From NCBI RefSeq assembly GCF_012927085.1, contig NZ_JABBFX010000001.1:496001-560000 (forward strand): a stretch of 64,000 bases of DNA. Direction: 5' to 3'. A program made the translations under genes and the position numbers. The stretch is from Ramlibacter agri (GTDB lineage Bacteria; Pseudomonadota; Gammaproteobacteria; Burkholderiales; Burkholderiaceae_C). Under the pieces are notes generated by a model, which was not told the DNA's origin, ran no database searches, and saw only the letters and a list, made by a program, of their open reading frames with translations. Below, in pieces: positions 26,481 to 35,231 of the stretch (the first letter of the stretch is position 1; the number at the start of each line of letters is the position of its first letter).

Positions 26481-27076
26481 TGAGCGCCGTCCCCGCTGCC
26501 GGCTTTGCCGATCCGGTCCACGACGCGCAGCTGGCCTTCCGCACGGCGCTGGAAGCGATGTCCCGCCCCGGCACGCTGCATTCGCTGGGCCAGCCCATCG
26601 AAGGCCTGCCGCTCGGCGCCGCGCTCGCGCAGTTGCTGCTGACGCTGACCGACGAAGACACGCCCGTGTGGTGGCAGCACGGCACGCCGGCGCTGCGCCA
26701 GTGGCTGCGCTTTCACACCGGCGCGCGCTCGGTGGATGAACCGGCTGAGGCCAGCTTCGCGGTGATCACTGCGGCGGCCGACCTGCCGCCGCTGGAGCGC
26801 TTCTGCCCTGGCACGCTGCAGGCCCCGGAGCATTCCTGCACCCTGCTGCTGGAAGTGCCCTCGCTCGCCGCGGGCGAGCCGCTGCAGGCCCGCGGCCCGG
26901 GCATCCGCGACAGCGCCACCTTGCGCATCGCCGGCCTGGCCGAAGGCTTCTGGGCCGAATGGCAGGCCAGCCACGCCGCCTTCCCGCAGGGCGTGGACAT
27001 CTTCTTCACCAGCGGCAGCCAGGTGCTCGGCCTGCCGCGCACGGCCCGCATCGGCCGCTTGCAGGAGATTCAATGA
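26480..27076 (+). CDS. phnH: C-P lyase core subunit PhnH
   Basis: 198 aa from ATG 26480 with GGAG 8-12 nt upstream; GTG 26477 is an adjacent alternative. PhnH motifs include DPVHDAQLAFRTALEAMSRPG at the N-terminus (quoted in part) and GVDIFFTSG near the C-terminus. Structural subunit of the PhnGHIJ complex. It overlaps phnG by one base. An 81-nt gap to phnI, filled by a repeat element, follows; all other phnG-L junctions are tight. Confidence 0.94.
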   Translation: MSAVPAAGFADPVHDAQLAFRTALEAMSRPGTLHSLGQPIEGLPLGAALAQLLLTLTDEDTPVWWQHGTPALRQWLRFHTGARSVDEPAEASFAVITAAADLPPLERFCPGTLQAPEHSCTLLLEVPSLAAGEPLQARGPGIRDSATLRIAGLAEGFWAEWQASHAAFPQGVDIFFTSGSQVLGLPRTARIGRLQEIQ

Positions 27077-27150
27077 CCCCCACGCTTATCACTGCGTGTA
27101 TTGCGCTGCCCCCCGAGGGGGCTTCAGCCCCCTTCGGGCGGCCGTGCGGA
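27077..27150. repeat. Hairpin-rich intergenic repeat between phnH and phnI (Comamonadaceae type)
   Basis: Begins with a CACGCTTATCACTGCGTGTA-like lead, then an imperfect long hairpin: left arm 27105-27122, TTCA loop, right arm 27127-27143, built on GGGGGC/GCCCCC runs and a CGGGCGGCC end. I recall near-identical intergenic sequences scattered through Variovorax/Acidovorax-type genomes. It sits exactly in the phnH-phnI gap and its right end leads into the GGAGG ribosome site of phnI. Only one copy was noticed in this window. Confidence 0.75.
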
Positions 27151-27157
27151 GGCTGAC

Positions 27158-28261
27158 ATGTACGTAGCCGTGAAAGGTGGCGCCGCCGCCATCGAAAACT
27201 CCTGGTCCCTGCTGGCCCGCCAGCGCCGCGGCGATCCCGCGGTGGCCGAACTGCAGGTGGAGCAGATCCTGCAGCAGCTGCCGCTGGCGGTGGACCGCGT
27301 CATGGGCGAAGGCTCGCTGTATGACCGCGAGCTGGCGGCGCTGGCGATCAAGCAGGCGGCGGGCGACCTGGTCGAAGCCATCTTCCTGCTGCGCGCCTAT
27401 CGCACGACGCTGCCGCGCCTGGGCTACGGCGAGCCGCTGGACACGGCGAAGATGCAGCTGCAACGCCGCGTCTCCGCCACCTTCAAGGACGTACCCGGTG
27501 GCCAGCTGCTGGGTGCCACCTACGACTACACGCAGCGGCTGCTGGATTTCAAGCTGTTGGCCGAAGGCGGGCAAGCGCCCGCCCCGGCGACTACCACGCA
27601 CGAAGTTCCCGCGGACATGCCGCGCGTCAACGTGCTGATGGCGCGCGAAGGCCTCATCGAGACGCCGCAGCCGCAGGCCGACATGCCGCCCGCCGACCTC
27701 ACCCGCGAGCCCATGCTGTTCCCGGCCGACCGGCCCGCCCGCCTGCAGGCGCTGGCGCGCGGCGACGAAGGCTGGTTGCTGGCGTTGGGCTACTCCACGC
27801 AACGCGGCTACGCCAATGGCCACCCTTTCGCCGGCGAGATCCGGCGCGGCTCGGTGGCCGTGGAACTGGTGCCCGACGAACTCGGGTTCGCCATCGACAT
27901 CGGCGAGGTCGAAGTCACCGAGTGCCAGATGATCAACCAGTTCGCCGGCAGCCGCGAAGTGCCGCCGCAGTTCACGCAAGGCTACGGCCTGGCTTTCGGC
28001 GGCAGCGAACGTAAGGCGATGGCGATGGCGCTGGTGGATCGCGCGCTGCGGGCCCGCGAACTGGGTGAAGACATCGTCGCGCCGGCGCAGGACGAGGAAT
28101 TCGTTCTTTCACATGCCGACGTGCTGGAAGCCTCCGGCTTCGTGCAGCACCTGAAGCTGCCGCACTACGTCGACTTCCAGTCCGAGCTGGAACTGGTGCG
28201 CAGCCTGCGCGCCGCCCACGCCCGCGAAGCCGCTTCGGAACAGGAACAGAAGGCCGCCTGA
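27158..28261 (+). CDS. phnI: C-P lyase nucleosidase subunit PhnI
   Basis: 367 aa from ATG 27158, chosen for a strong GGAGG 6 nt upstream and the canonical MYVAVKGGAAAIENSW start. PhnI displaces adenine from ATP and attaches the phosphonate to ribose-5-triphosphate together with PhnGHL. The HPFAGEIRRGSVAVEL and GEVEVTECQMINQF segments are conserved in the family. The 81-nt spacer upstream carries a repeat hairpin that could lower or tune expression relative to phnGH. Confidence 0.95.
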   Translation: MYVAVKGGAAAIENSWSLLARQRRGDPAVAELQVEQILQQLPLAVDRVMGEGSLYDRELAALAIKQAAGDLVEAIFLLRAYRTTLPRLGYGEPLDTAKMQLQRRVSATFKDVPGGQLLGATYDYTQRLLDFKLLAEGGQAPAPATTTHEVPADMPRVNVLMAREGLIETPQPQADMPPADLTREPMLFPADRPARLQALARGDEGWLLALGYSTQRGYANGHPFAGEIRRGSVAVELVPDELGFAIDIGEVEVTECQMINQFAGSREVPPQFTQGYGLAFGGSERKAMAMALVDRALRARELGEDIVAPAQDEEFVLSHADVLEASGFVQHLKLPHYVDFQSELELVRSLRAAHAREAASEQEQKAA

Positions 28262-28262
28262 G

Positions 28263-29150
28263 ATGGACCAGCCCTACAACTTCGCCTTCCTGGACGAACG
28301 CACCAAGAAGATGATCCGCCGCGCCATGCTGAAGGCCGTGGCCATTCCCGGCTACCAGGTGCCCTTCGGCTCGCGCGAGATGCCCTTCGCCTACGGCTGG
28401 GGCACCGGCGGCATCCAGGTGACGGCCAGCCTGATCGGCCGCGGCGACGTGCTCAAGGTCATCGACCAGGGCGCCGACGACACGACCAACGCCGTCAACA
28501 TCCGCCGCTTCTTCGAGCGCACCACCGGCGTGGCGACCACCGAGCGCACCGCCGAAGCGACGGTGATCCAGACGCGCCACCGCATCCCGGAGACGCCGCT
28601 CACCGACCGGCAGGTGCTGGTCTACCAGGTGCCGATGCCCGAGCCGCTGTTCCGGCTGGAGCCGCGGCGCGCGGAAGCGATCCGCATGCACGCGCTGGCC
28701 GAATACGGCCTGATGAACGTCAAGCTGTACGAGGACATCGCGCAGCTGGGCGCCATCTCGCGCACCTACGACTATCCGGTGCTGGTGAACGAGCGCTACC
28801 TCACCTCGCCCTCGCCCATCCCCAAGTTCGACAACCCCAAGATGCACATGAACCCGGCGCTGCAGCTGTTCGGCGCGGGCCGCGAGAAGCGCATCTACGC
28901 GATCCCGCCCTACACGCGCGTGCGCAGCCTCGACTTCGAGGACCATCCCTTCACCGTGCAGCGCTGGGAACATGCCTGCGCGCTGTGCGGCTCGCGCGCG
29001 AGCTTCCTCGACGAAATGATCGTCGACGACGCCGGCCGCCGCCTGTTCGTCTGCTCCGACAGCGACTTCTGCGGCGAGCGCCGCGACCAGGGCCACGCCG
29101 GCACGCAGCAGGCGGTGGAAATGCGCAACGTGCTGGAGGCCAGCGAATGA
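28263..29150 (+). CDS. phnJ: Carbon-phosphorus lyase, radical-SAM catalytic subunit PhnJ
   Basis: 295 aa, starting 1 nt after the phnI stop. The PhnJ iron-sulfur ligands are present near the C-terminus as CALC followed about 21 residues later by CSDSDFC, the unusual cluster motif of this radical SAM enzyme. PhnJ breaks the C-P bond of ribose-1-phosphonate-5-phosphate, releasing the alkane and cyclic ribose phosphate. The YAFGWG-like region reads FAYGWGTGG. Stop overlaps phnK start (ATGA). Confidence 0.97.
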   Translation: MDQPYNFAFLDERTKKMIRRAMLKAVAIPGYQVPFGSREMPFAYGWGTGGIQVTASLIGRGDVLKVIDQGADDTTNAVNIRRFFERTTGVATTERTAEATVIQTRHRIPETPLTDRQVLVYQVPMPEPLFRLEPRRAEAIRMHALAEYGLMNVKLYEDIAQLGAISRTYDYPVLVNERYLTSPSPIPKFDNPKMHMNPALQLFGAGREKRIYAIPPYTRVRSLDFEDHPFTVQRWEHACALCGSRASFLDEMIVDDAGRRLFVCSDSDFCGERRDQGHAGTQQAVEMRNVLEASE

Positions 29151-29950
29151 GCGAAGGACTCCTGGTGCGCGCCGACGGCCTCGGCAAGGCCTTCACCCGC
29201 AACGGCCGCACGCGCTGGGCCTGCCGCGACGTGCGCTTCGACCTCTGGCAGGGCGAGGTGCTGGCGGTGGTTGGCGAATCAGGCTCCGGCAAGAGCACCT
29301 TGCTGAAGCTGCTGGCGGCGCGCCTGCCCTGCGACGAAGGCGCCGTGCACTACGACGTGCGCGACACCGGCACCGGCGAGGGCGGGCTCAGCGATCTCGC
29401 GGCGTTGTCGGAGGCGCGCCTGCGCTGGCTGGCCCGCACCGACTGGGGCTTCGTCGAACAGCAGGCGCGCGAAGGCCTGCGCATGAACGTCTCGGCCGGC
29501 GCCAACATCGGCGAGCGGCTGATGGCGCTGGGCGCGCGCCACTACGGCCGGCTGCGCGGCGAGGCGCTGCACTGGATGGAGCGGGTGGAGCTGGACACCG
29601 AGCGCGTCGACGACCTGCCCGGCACCTACTCGGGCGGCATGCAGCAACGGTTGCAGATCGCCCGCAACCTGGTCACCCAGCCGCGGCTGGTGTTCATGGA
29701 CGAGCCCACGACCGGGCTCGACGTTTCGGTGCAGGCGCGCCTGCTGGACCTGCTGCGCGAGCTGGTGGCGGACCTTCATCTTTCCGCCATCATCGTGACG
29801 CACGATCTGGCCGTGGCGCGGCTGCTGGCGCACCGCATGCTGGTGATGAAGGACGGCCAGGTCGTGGAACAGGGCCTCACCGACCGCGTGCTGGACGACC
29901 CGCAGCACCCTTACACGCAACTCCTCGTTTCCTCGGTGCTCACACCATGA
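29147..29950 (+). CDS. phnK: C-P lyase ABC-type ATPase PhnK
   Basis: 267 aa from the ATG that overlaps the phnJ stop. Walker [12 protein letters not shown], signature YSGGMQQRLQIARNL, Walker B LVFMDEPTTGLD, switch His IVTHDLAVA. Resembles oligopeptide-type ATPases but belongs to PhnK, which docks on the PhnGHIJ core rather than on a permease. Translationally coupled to both neighbours. Confidence 0.95.
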   Translation: MSEGLLVRADGLGKAFTRNGRTRWACRDVRFDLWQGEVLAVVGESGSGKSTLLKLLAARLPCDEGAVHYDVRDTGTGEGGLSDLAALSEARLRWLARTDWGFVEQQAREGLRMNVSAGANIGERLMALGARHYGRLRGEALHWMERVELDTERVDDLPGTYSGGMQQRLQIARNLVTQPRLVFMDEPTTGLDVSVQARLLDLLRELVADLHLSAIIVTHDLAVARLLAHRMLVMKDGQVVEQGLTDRVLDDPQHPYTQLLVSSVLTP

Positions 29951-30642
29951 CGAACCCGATGCTGGAGGCCCGCGGCCTCGCCAAGAGCTTCACGCTGCAC
30001 GGTCGCGGCGGCGTGCAGCTGCCCGTGTTCGCCGATGTCGACCTGCAGGTGCGCTCCGGCGAATGCCTGGCGCTGACCGGCCGCTCCGGCAGCGGCAAGA
30101 GTTCGCTGCTGCGCTGCCTGTACGGCAACTATGCCGCCAGCGCCGGCGAAGTGGGTGTGCGCCACCAGGGCGAATGGCTGGCGCTTTCGAAGGCGCAGCC
30201 GCGCGAAGTGCTGGCCGTGCGCCGCGACACCCTGGGCTACGTCTCGCAGTTCCTGCGCGTCATCCCGCGCGTGCCGGCGCTGGACGTGGTGGCGCAGCCG
30301 CTGCGGCAGCTGGGCGTGGGCATCGAAGAAGCGCGCGAGCGCGCCGGCGCCTGGCTGGCTCGCCTGAACCTGCATCCGCGCCTGTGGCAATTGCCGCCGG
30401 CCACCTTCTCCGGCGGCGAGCAGCAGCGCGTCAACATCGCGCACGGAATGATCGCCGCGCAACCCATCCTGCTGCTCGACGAGCCCACGGCTTCGCTCGA
30501 TGCCGCCAACCGCGCCGTGGTGGTGGACCTGATCCGCGAGGCCTGCGCCCGCGGCGCTGCCGTCATCGGCATCTTCCACGACGAGGAGGTGCGCGACGCC
30601 GTCGCCACGGGCCGCCTCGACCTCGAAGCCTTCCGCACCTGA
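29947..30642 (+). CDS. phnL: C-P lyase ABC-type ATPase PhnL
   Basis: 231 aa, start overlapping the phnK stop (ATGA). Walker A GRSGSGKSSLLRCLYG, signature FSGGEQQRVNIAHGM, Walker B LLLDEPTASLD. The AHGM variation after the signature and the closing IGIFHDEEVRD are typical of PhnL. It works with PhnGHI in the nucleosidase step. phnM starts 10 nt later. Confidence 0.95.
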   Translation: MTNPMLEARGLAKSFTLHGRGGVQLPVFADVDLQVRSGECLALTGRSGSGKSSLLRCLYGNYAASAGEVGVRHQGEWLALSKAQPREVLAVRRDTLGYVSQFLRVIPRVPALDVVAQPLRQLGVGIEEARERAGAWLARLNLHPRLWQLPPATFSGGEQQRVNIAHGMIAAQPILLLDEPTASLDAANRAVVVDLIREACARGAAVIGIFHDEEVRDAVATGRLDLEAFRT

Positions 30643-30652
30643 GACCCCAACC

Positions 30653-31792
30653 ATGAACCAGCGCATCATCCGCAACGCGCGCATCGTGACCGCCAACGCC
30701 AGCTTCACCGGCTGCGTCGTGTTCGAAGACGACGTCATCCGCGCCGTCGACACCGGCTCCACTTCCGCCCTGGGCGCGGAGGACTGGGAGGGCGACTGGC
30801 TGCTGCCCGGCCTGGTGGAGCTGCACACCGACAACCTGGAAAAGCACCTGGTGCCGCGTCCGGGCGTGATCTGGAACGCGACCTCCGCCACCGTGACGCA
30901 CGACGCGCAATGCGCCGCGGCTGGCATCACCACCGTGCTCGACTCCATCGTCATCGGCGACATGGACAACGGCGGGACCCGCAGCCAGACCTACCAGGTC
31001 TCCATCGACGCGCTGCATGCCTGCCGGCTGGCGGACCTGCTGCGGGTGGAGCACCTGCTGCACCTGCGCTGCGAGGTGTCGGCGGCGGACATCGTGGAGA
31101 ACTTCGAGCGCTTCGGCAACGACCCGCTGCTGGAACTGGTGAGCGTGATGGACCACACGCCGGGCCAGCGCCAGTGGCGCGACCTGTCCAAGTACCGTCG
31201 CTACACGGAGCGCAACGGCAGCCTGCGCGACGACGAGTACGACCTGCTGGTGAGGGAGCGCACCGAGCAGCAGGCGCTGTATGCGGCCAGCCATCGCGCC
31301 AAGGTGGTGGCCGGCTGCCACGAGCGCGGCATCCCGCTCGCCAGCCATGACGACACCGAGCTGGAACACGTCGACCTCGCGATCGCGGAGAAGGTGCAGA
31401 TCTCGGAATTCCCGACGACGGTGCGCGCGGCGCAGGCGGCGCGCAACGCTGGCATGGCCATCGTCATGGGCGGCCCCAACCTGGTGAAGGGCGGCTCGCA
31501 TTCCGGCAACGTGTCGGCGGCGGAACTGGCGGAGCGCGGGCTGTTGGATATCCTGTCCTCGGACTACGTGCCGTCCAGCCTGCTGCAGGCGGCCTTCCTG
31601 CTGCGCAACGACCTGGACTGGGGCATGCCGCGCGCCATTGCCACGGTCACGCGCAATCCGGCGCAGGCCATCGGCCTCGCGGACCGCGGCGAGATCGCGC
31701 CGGGCCTGCGTGCCGACTTCCTGCGCGTGCGCGAGGTGGCGGGCATGCCCGTGGTGCGCGGCGCCTGGTGCCGGGGCAAGACGGCGTTCTGA
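30653..31792 (+). CDS. phnM: Alpha-D-ribose 1-methylphosphonate 5-triphosphate diphosphatase PhnM
   Basis: 379 aa. Amidohydrolase superfamily: metal-binding ELHTDNLEKHLVPRPGV near residue 57, SHDDTELEHVDLA, and VMGGPNLVKGGSHSGNVSA are diagnostic of PhnM. It releases pyrophosphate from the ribose triphosphate phosphonate to give the PhnJ substrate. Last phn gene; only 12 nt separate its stop from the convergent MFS gene, with a hairpin in that gap. Confidence 0.96.
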   Translation: MNQRIIRNARIVTANASFTGCVVFEDDVIRAVDTGSTSALGAEDWEGDWLLPGLVELHTDNLEKHLVPRPGVIWNATSATVTHDAQCAAAGITTVLDSIVIGDMDNGGTRSQTYQVSIDALHACRLADLLRVEHLLHLRCEVSAADIVENFERFGNDPLLELVSVMDHTPGQRQWRDLSKYRRYTERNGSLRDDEYDLLVRERTEQQALYAASHRAKVVAGCHERGIPLASHDDTELEHVDLAIAEKVQISEFPTTVRAAQAARNAGMAIVMGGPNLVKGGSHSGNVSAAELAERGLLDILSSDYVPSSLLQAAFLLRNDLDWGMPRAIATVTRNPAQAIGLADRGEIAPGLRADFLRVREVAGMPVVRGAWCRGKTAF

Positions 31793-31798
31793 GTGCCG

Positions 31799-31814
31799 GC
31801 CGGCTCACGCCGGC
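31799..31814. terminator. Possible bidirectional stem-loop between phnM and the MFS gene
   Basis: GCCGGC-TCAC-GCCGGC forms a 6-bp GC stem with a 4-nt loop covering the end of the convergent MFS gene right after the phnM stop. There is no T tract on either strand, so it may only aid termination or simply reflect coding sequence. Confidence 0.3.
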
Positions 31815-33085
31815 TGCAGCGCGTCGTCGATCCGCCGCACCGGCGACGCCACCCAGGCGATCGCCGCCACCGCGACCAGCAGCAGGCCGCAGGCGCTGAA
31901 CAGCGTGGCCAGCGGCACGTAGTGCAGCACCCAGCCGGTGACGGCCGAGGCCAGCGGCACCAGGCCCATGAAGATGAACATGAACAGGCTCATGGCCCGG
32001 CCCAACATCGCCGGCGCGACGCGGCGCTGGATCCAGGTGAACACCGCCACCTGCATGAAGCCGCCCAGCACGCCGATGGCCAGCATCAGGGCCGCGCCCT
32101 GCGCCGTCGCCGTGATGTGGCCCATGGGCACGAACAGCAGCCCGATCACGACGTCGGCCAGCAGCAGGCGGGTGCCCAGCGTGCCAATGCGCAGGCGCCG
32201 CGTGCCGGAAACCAGCATCCCGAGCAGCGTGCCGCCACCGTGCGCGCCGGCCATCAGGCCCAGCGCCGAGGCGCCCAGCTGTGGAAGGCTCTGCGCCAGC
32301 ACCGGCATCGCGATCTGCAGCGGCCCCAGCACCAGCAGCGCCACCGCCGTCCAATAGAGATAGCAGGCCTTCAGCTCGCGGTCGCGGCCGACGTTGCGCA
32401 GACCCTCGGCGATCGAGGACCAGAGCGTGGCGTTGGCTTTGGCCGGCGCGGGCGCCGCATGCAGCCGGACGCGCGCGAGCGTCCATGCCGACAGCGCGAA
32501 GCTGAAGGCATCGACCGCGAAGGCCAGGGCGATGCCGGTCGGCTGGCGCACCGAGCCGCCGCCGTCGCCGAACAGCGCGATCAGCAGGCCGGCGGCCATC
32601 GGCCCGATGAAGAAGCTCAGTTGGCGCAGGCCCATCATCATGCCGTTGGCGGCGCCCAGGAACTGGGGCTTCAGCGCGTGCGGCAGCATGGAGGTCCCGG
32701 ACGGGATGCTGAAGGCGCTGGCCAGGCCCAGCGCGAGCGCCAGCGCATAGAGCGCCGGCAAGGGCAGCGCGCCCAGGTAGACGCCGGCGGCGAGCACCGC
32801 CAGCAGCACCGCGTTGACGTGCTTGGTCAGCATCAGCACGCGATAGGGCGAGAAGCGGTCGACCACCGCGCCACCGACCAGGATGAAGAGCGCGCGCGGC
32901 ACGCCGATCAGCGCCAGCACGAGGCCGAGCGCCGCCGTGTCGCCGGTGATGCGCAGTACCAGCCAGGGCAGCGCGATCAGGGTGAACTGGTCGCCCAGCA
33001 GCGACACGGCGCTGCCGGCCATCAGCCAGCGGAAGTTGGGGTCGCGCAGCAGTTCGGCGCGTGGATTCGTCTTTGTTGTTTGCAT
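31805..33085 (-). CDS. MFS efflux transporter
   Basis: 426 aa from ATG 33085, preceded by AGGAGG at 7 nt spacing; the longer reading from further upstream would run into the promoter. About twelve hydrophobic helices; the loop after helix 2 reads GGAVVDRFSPYRVLML, as in MFS antibiotic/enterobactin-exporter types. Likely drug or metabolite exporter at the inner membrane. Lies directly downstream of a MerR regulator gene, with a perfect dyad operator in the 51-nt spacer, so expression is probably induced by the compound exported. Confidence 0.88.
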   Translation of the reverse strand: MQTTKTNPRAELLRDPNFRWLMAGSAVSLLGDQFTLIALPWLVLRITGDTAALGLVLALIGVPRALFILVGGAVVDRFSPYRVLMLTKHVNAVLLAVLAAGVYLGALPLPALYALALALGLASAFSIPSGTSMLPHALKPQFLGAANGMMMGLRQLSFFIGPMAAGLLIALFGDGGGSVRQPTGIALAFAVDAFSFALSAWTLARVRLHAAPAPAKANATLWSSIAEGLRNVGRDRELKACYLYWTAVALLVLGPLQIAMPVLAQSLPQLGASALGLMAGAHGGGTLLGMLVSGTRRLRIGTLGTRLLLADVVIGLLFVPMGHITATAQGAALMLAIGVLGGFMQVAVFTWIQRRVAPAMLGRAMSLFMFIFMGLVPLASAVTGWVLHYVPLATLFSACGLLLVAVAAIAWVASPVRRIDDALQPA

Positions 33086-33109
33086 GTGGATCCTCCTGGG
33101 ACGGGATCC

Positions 33110-33140
33110 ACTGTCAGGCCTCACGTTACGTGAGGGTCAA
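33110..33140 (-). promoter_or_regulatory. MerR-type operator/promoter of the MFS gene
   Basis: A perfect inverted repeat CCTCACG-TTA-CGTGAGG (33119-33135) directly follows a TTGACC -35 box (minus strand, 33140-33135) that itself overlaps the merR stop codon. A weak -10 (GACAGT) lies about 19 nt away. An elongated spacer with a dyad between -35 and -10 is the hallmark of MerR-activated promoters. Confidence 0.8.
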
Positions 33141-34138
33141 GCGCTTTCGCCGGCCGCTTGCAGGAAGCGTCGCACTGCCGGGCCGAGCGGATGCCCCGCC
33201 AGCAGCAGCGGATCGGCGAGGTGCATCGTCTGCAGCTTGCGGCGGATCGCGGGGTTGCCGCCGGCCGTGCGCTCGGTCAAGGCTTGCCAGCGGGCGAGCA
33301 GGGCCCGGGCCGGGCGGCTGTGCGGGCTGGCGCCGGCGGCCAGCAGCTTCTGCCCGGCCGCGTCGATGGCGGCGAACTCCGCGTCCGGCACGTAGCCCAG
33401 GACCTTGATCTCGGCCTCCTCGAAGTGCGTGCACAGCAGCCGGTAGCGCCAGGCGATCGCGCCCTCCATGTACGCGATCATGTCCGCCGGCGGCGCGCCG
33501 CGCATGCCGTGCGCCGAGGGTTCCTCGCGGTACATCGCGCCCCAGCGTTCCATCAGCGCGAAGTCGCCGCGCATCCAGCGCATCATCAGCTGCATCCAGC
33601 GGCGCGTGAGCGCCTGGCCCTGCGGCGAATCGATCGCGCCACCGGCATCCATGTGCGCCCGCACCTCGGGCTGCAGGGCCAGCCATTCGCGCTCGATCTC
33701 GGCGTAGCGGGTGAAGATGGACTTGAGTTCGTCGGCGCTGAAGTACTTGTCGAGAGTCGCCATCCGCGCCAGGCTCTCCACCCAGTCGGCGATATCGGGG
33801 GACTTGCCGGCCAGGATGCCCTTGCGCAGCAGCGCCAGCCGCTCGTGCAGCTCGGTGGCTTCGCGGATCTGCCGCTGCAGTGCCCGCATCTGCTCGTCGA
33901 TGATCGCTTCGGGCTGCGCGTGCCGGCCCTCCAGCAGCGGCCCGATCTCCGCCAGCGGCAGCCGCAGGTAGCGCAGGGCCTGGATCGCATGCAGCCGCGC
34001 GACGTCCTGCGCGTCGTACATGCGGTAGCCGGACTCGCTGCGGCCCGAAGGCTTCAGCAGCCCGATCTCGTCGTAGTGGTGCAGCGTGCGCACCGTGAGG
34101 CCGGTGCGCCGCGCGAGTTCGCCGACCTTCAGGTGCAT
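33137..34138 (-). CDS. MerR-family transcriptional regulator with large C-terminal effector domain
   Basis: 333 aa from ATG 34138 (MHLKVGELARRTGLTVRTLHHYD start is canonical for MerR; shown in part). Helix-turn-helix and wing occupy residues 1-70, then a dimerisation coiled coil (about 75-120), then about 210 residues of helical TipAS-like domain that could bind a drug-like ligand. No cysteine pair for metal sensing was seen. It should activate the downstream MFS exporter through the dyad at 33119-33135. Confidence 0.88.
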   Translation of the reverse strand: MHLKVGELARRTGLTVRTLHHYDEIGLLKPSGRSESGYRMYDAQDVARLHAIQALRYLRLPLAEIGPLLEGRHAQPEAIIDEQMRALQRQIREATELHERLALLRKGILAGKSPDIADWVESLARMATLDKYFSADELKSIFTRYAEIEREWLALQPEVRAHMDAGGAIDSPQGQALTRRWMQLMMRWMRGDFALMERWGAMYREEPSAHGMRGAPPADMIAYMEGAIAWRYRLLCTHFEEAEIKVLGYVPDAEFAAIDAAGQKLLAAGASPHSRPARALLARWQALTERTAGGNPAIRRKLQTMHLADPLLLAGHPLGPAVRRFLQAAGESA

Positions 34139-34250
34139 GGGTCGGCAATTATCGTCGGGCGTTCCAGGCGCTGTTGCGTTTCCGCCATTCGGCGGAGACG
34201 GTTGATTCGACACTGCAGCTAGCATCGTTCTCCATCATCCGGAGGAGACG

Positions 34251-35231
34251 ATGGGGACGAAGGAGCCCGCGCGCGAGCGCGGCAACCTGCTGGTGCAACT
34301 GCAAGCCTGGCCCTGGGACCGCGTGCCGCGCGAAAGCCTGGTGCCGCCGCCGCAGGGGGGGACCGAGGCCGTCGCCTATGGCTTCCTCGGCGACATGCAG
34401 CTGCGTTTCGTGTTCGACGAACCCGGCGTCGCGACGCCGGCCGTGGTGCGGCCGCAGGACCTGTTGCGGCTGGAACTGCAGCCGCCGCAGGCCGTGGCGC
34501 ATGCGGTGGCCAACTTCCGCCGGCTCGCCGGGCCGCCGCAGGTCGCCTCGCTGGGCAACGGCGTCTACTCCCTGCGAGGCCAGCATCGCGACTACGATCC
34601 CTGCTGGCTGCTCGATCGCACCTTCTGGCGCGCCCAGCTCGCCAAGTTTCCGCAAGGCCTGCTCGCGGCCCTGCCGCGGCGCGGCATGCTGATGTTCGTG
34701 CCGGCTGGCGACCCCGCCTCCGAAGGCGAGCTGTCCCGCCAGGCGACCCGCTTGCTGGCAAACGCCGGCGATGCCGCGCTCTCGGCTTGCATCTACCGCT
34801 TCGACGAGAAGGGCTGGCATCCGCATGCGGAGCTGGCGCGGCCTGCGGCGCCGCCACCGCGCGCGGATGACGACGACGACGCGCCGCAACCCGGCGCCGA
34901 GGAAGCGGACCTGGAAAAGGCTGCGCGCGGTCAGCGCATGCTGGTGTTCAGCATCCTCGGCGGCTTCGTGCTGAACGCTCTCGAATATGGCGCGAACGTC
35001 TCGCCCGTGCTTGTGCTGGCCCTGAGCCTCGCGCTCACCGTCTACAGCCTGCTCGGCGTGCTGCGGCTGGCCTCGGGCCTGCGCCGCTCGGTGGGCGCCA
35101 AGGTCGCCTGCATGGTGCTCACCTTCCTGCCGCTCGCGAACCTGCTCACCTGGATCGTGCTGAGCGTGCAGGCCACGCGCGCCCTGCGCGCCGCGGGCTG
35201 GCGCGTGGGCCTGCTGGGAGCGCGGGAGTGA
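34251..35231 (+). CDS. Conserved hypothetical protein with C-terminal membrane segments
   Basis: 326 aa. GGAGGAG ribosome site 5 nt before the ATG. Residues 1-205 are soluble; DPCWLLDRTFWRAQL and ALPRRGMLMFVPAGD recall the DUF1444/YtpQ fold but the match is weak. An acidic linker (ADDDDDAPQPGAEEAD) precedes two to three membrane segments (about 232-320). No catalytic motif was seen. Overlaps the next gene (GTGA), with which it forms a pair. Function unknown. Confidence 0.7.
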   Translation: MGTKEPARERGNLLVQLQAWPWDRVPRESLVPPPQGGTEAVAYGFLGDMQLRFVFDEPGVATPAVVRPQDLLRLELQPPQAVAHAVANFRRLAGPPQVASLGNGVYSLRGQHRDYDPCWLLDRTFWRAQLAKFPQGLLAALPRRGMLMFVPAGDPASEGELSRQATRLLANAGDAALSACIYRFDEKGWHPHAELARPAAPPPRADDDDDAPQPGAEEADLEKAARGQRMLVFSILGGFVLNALEYGANVSPVLVLALSLALTVYSLLGVLRLASGLRRSVGAKVACMVLTFLPLANLLTWIVLSVQATRALRAAGWRVGLLGARE

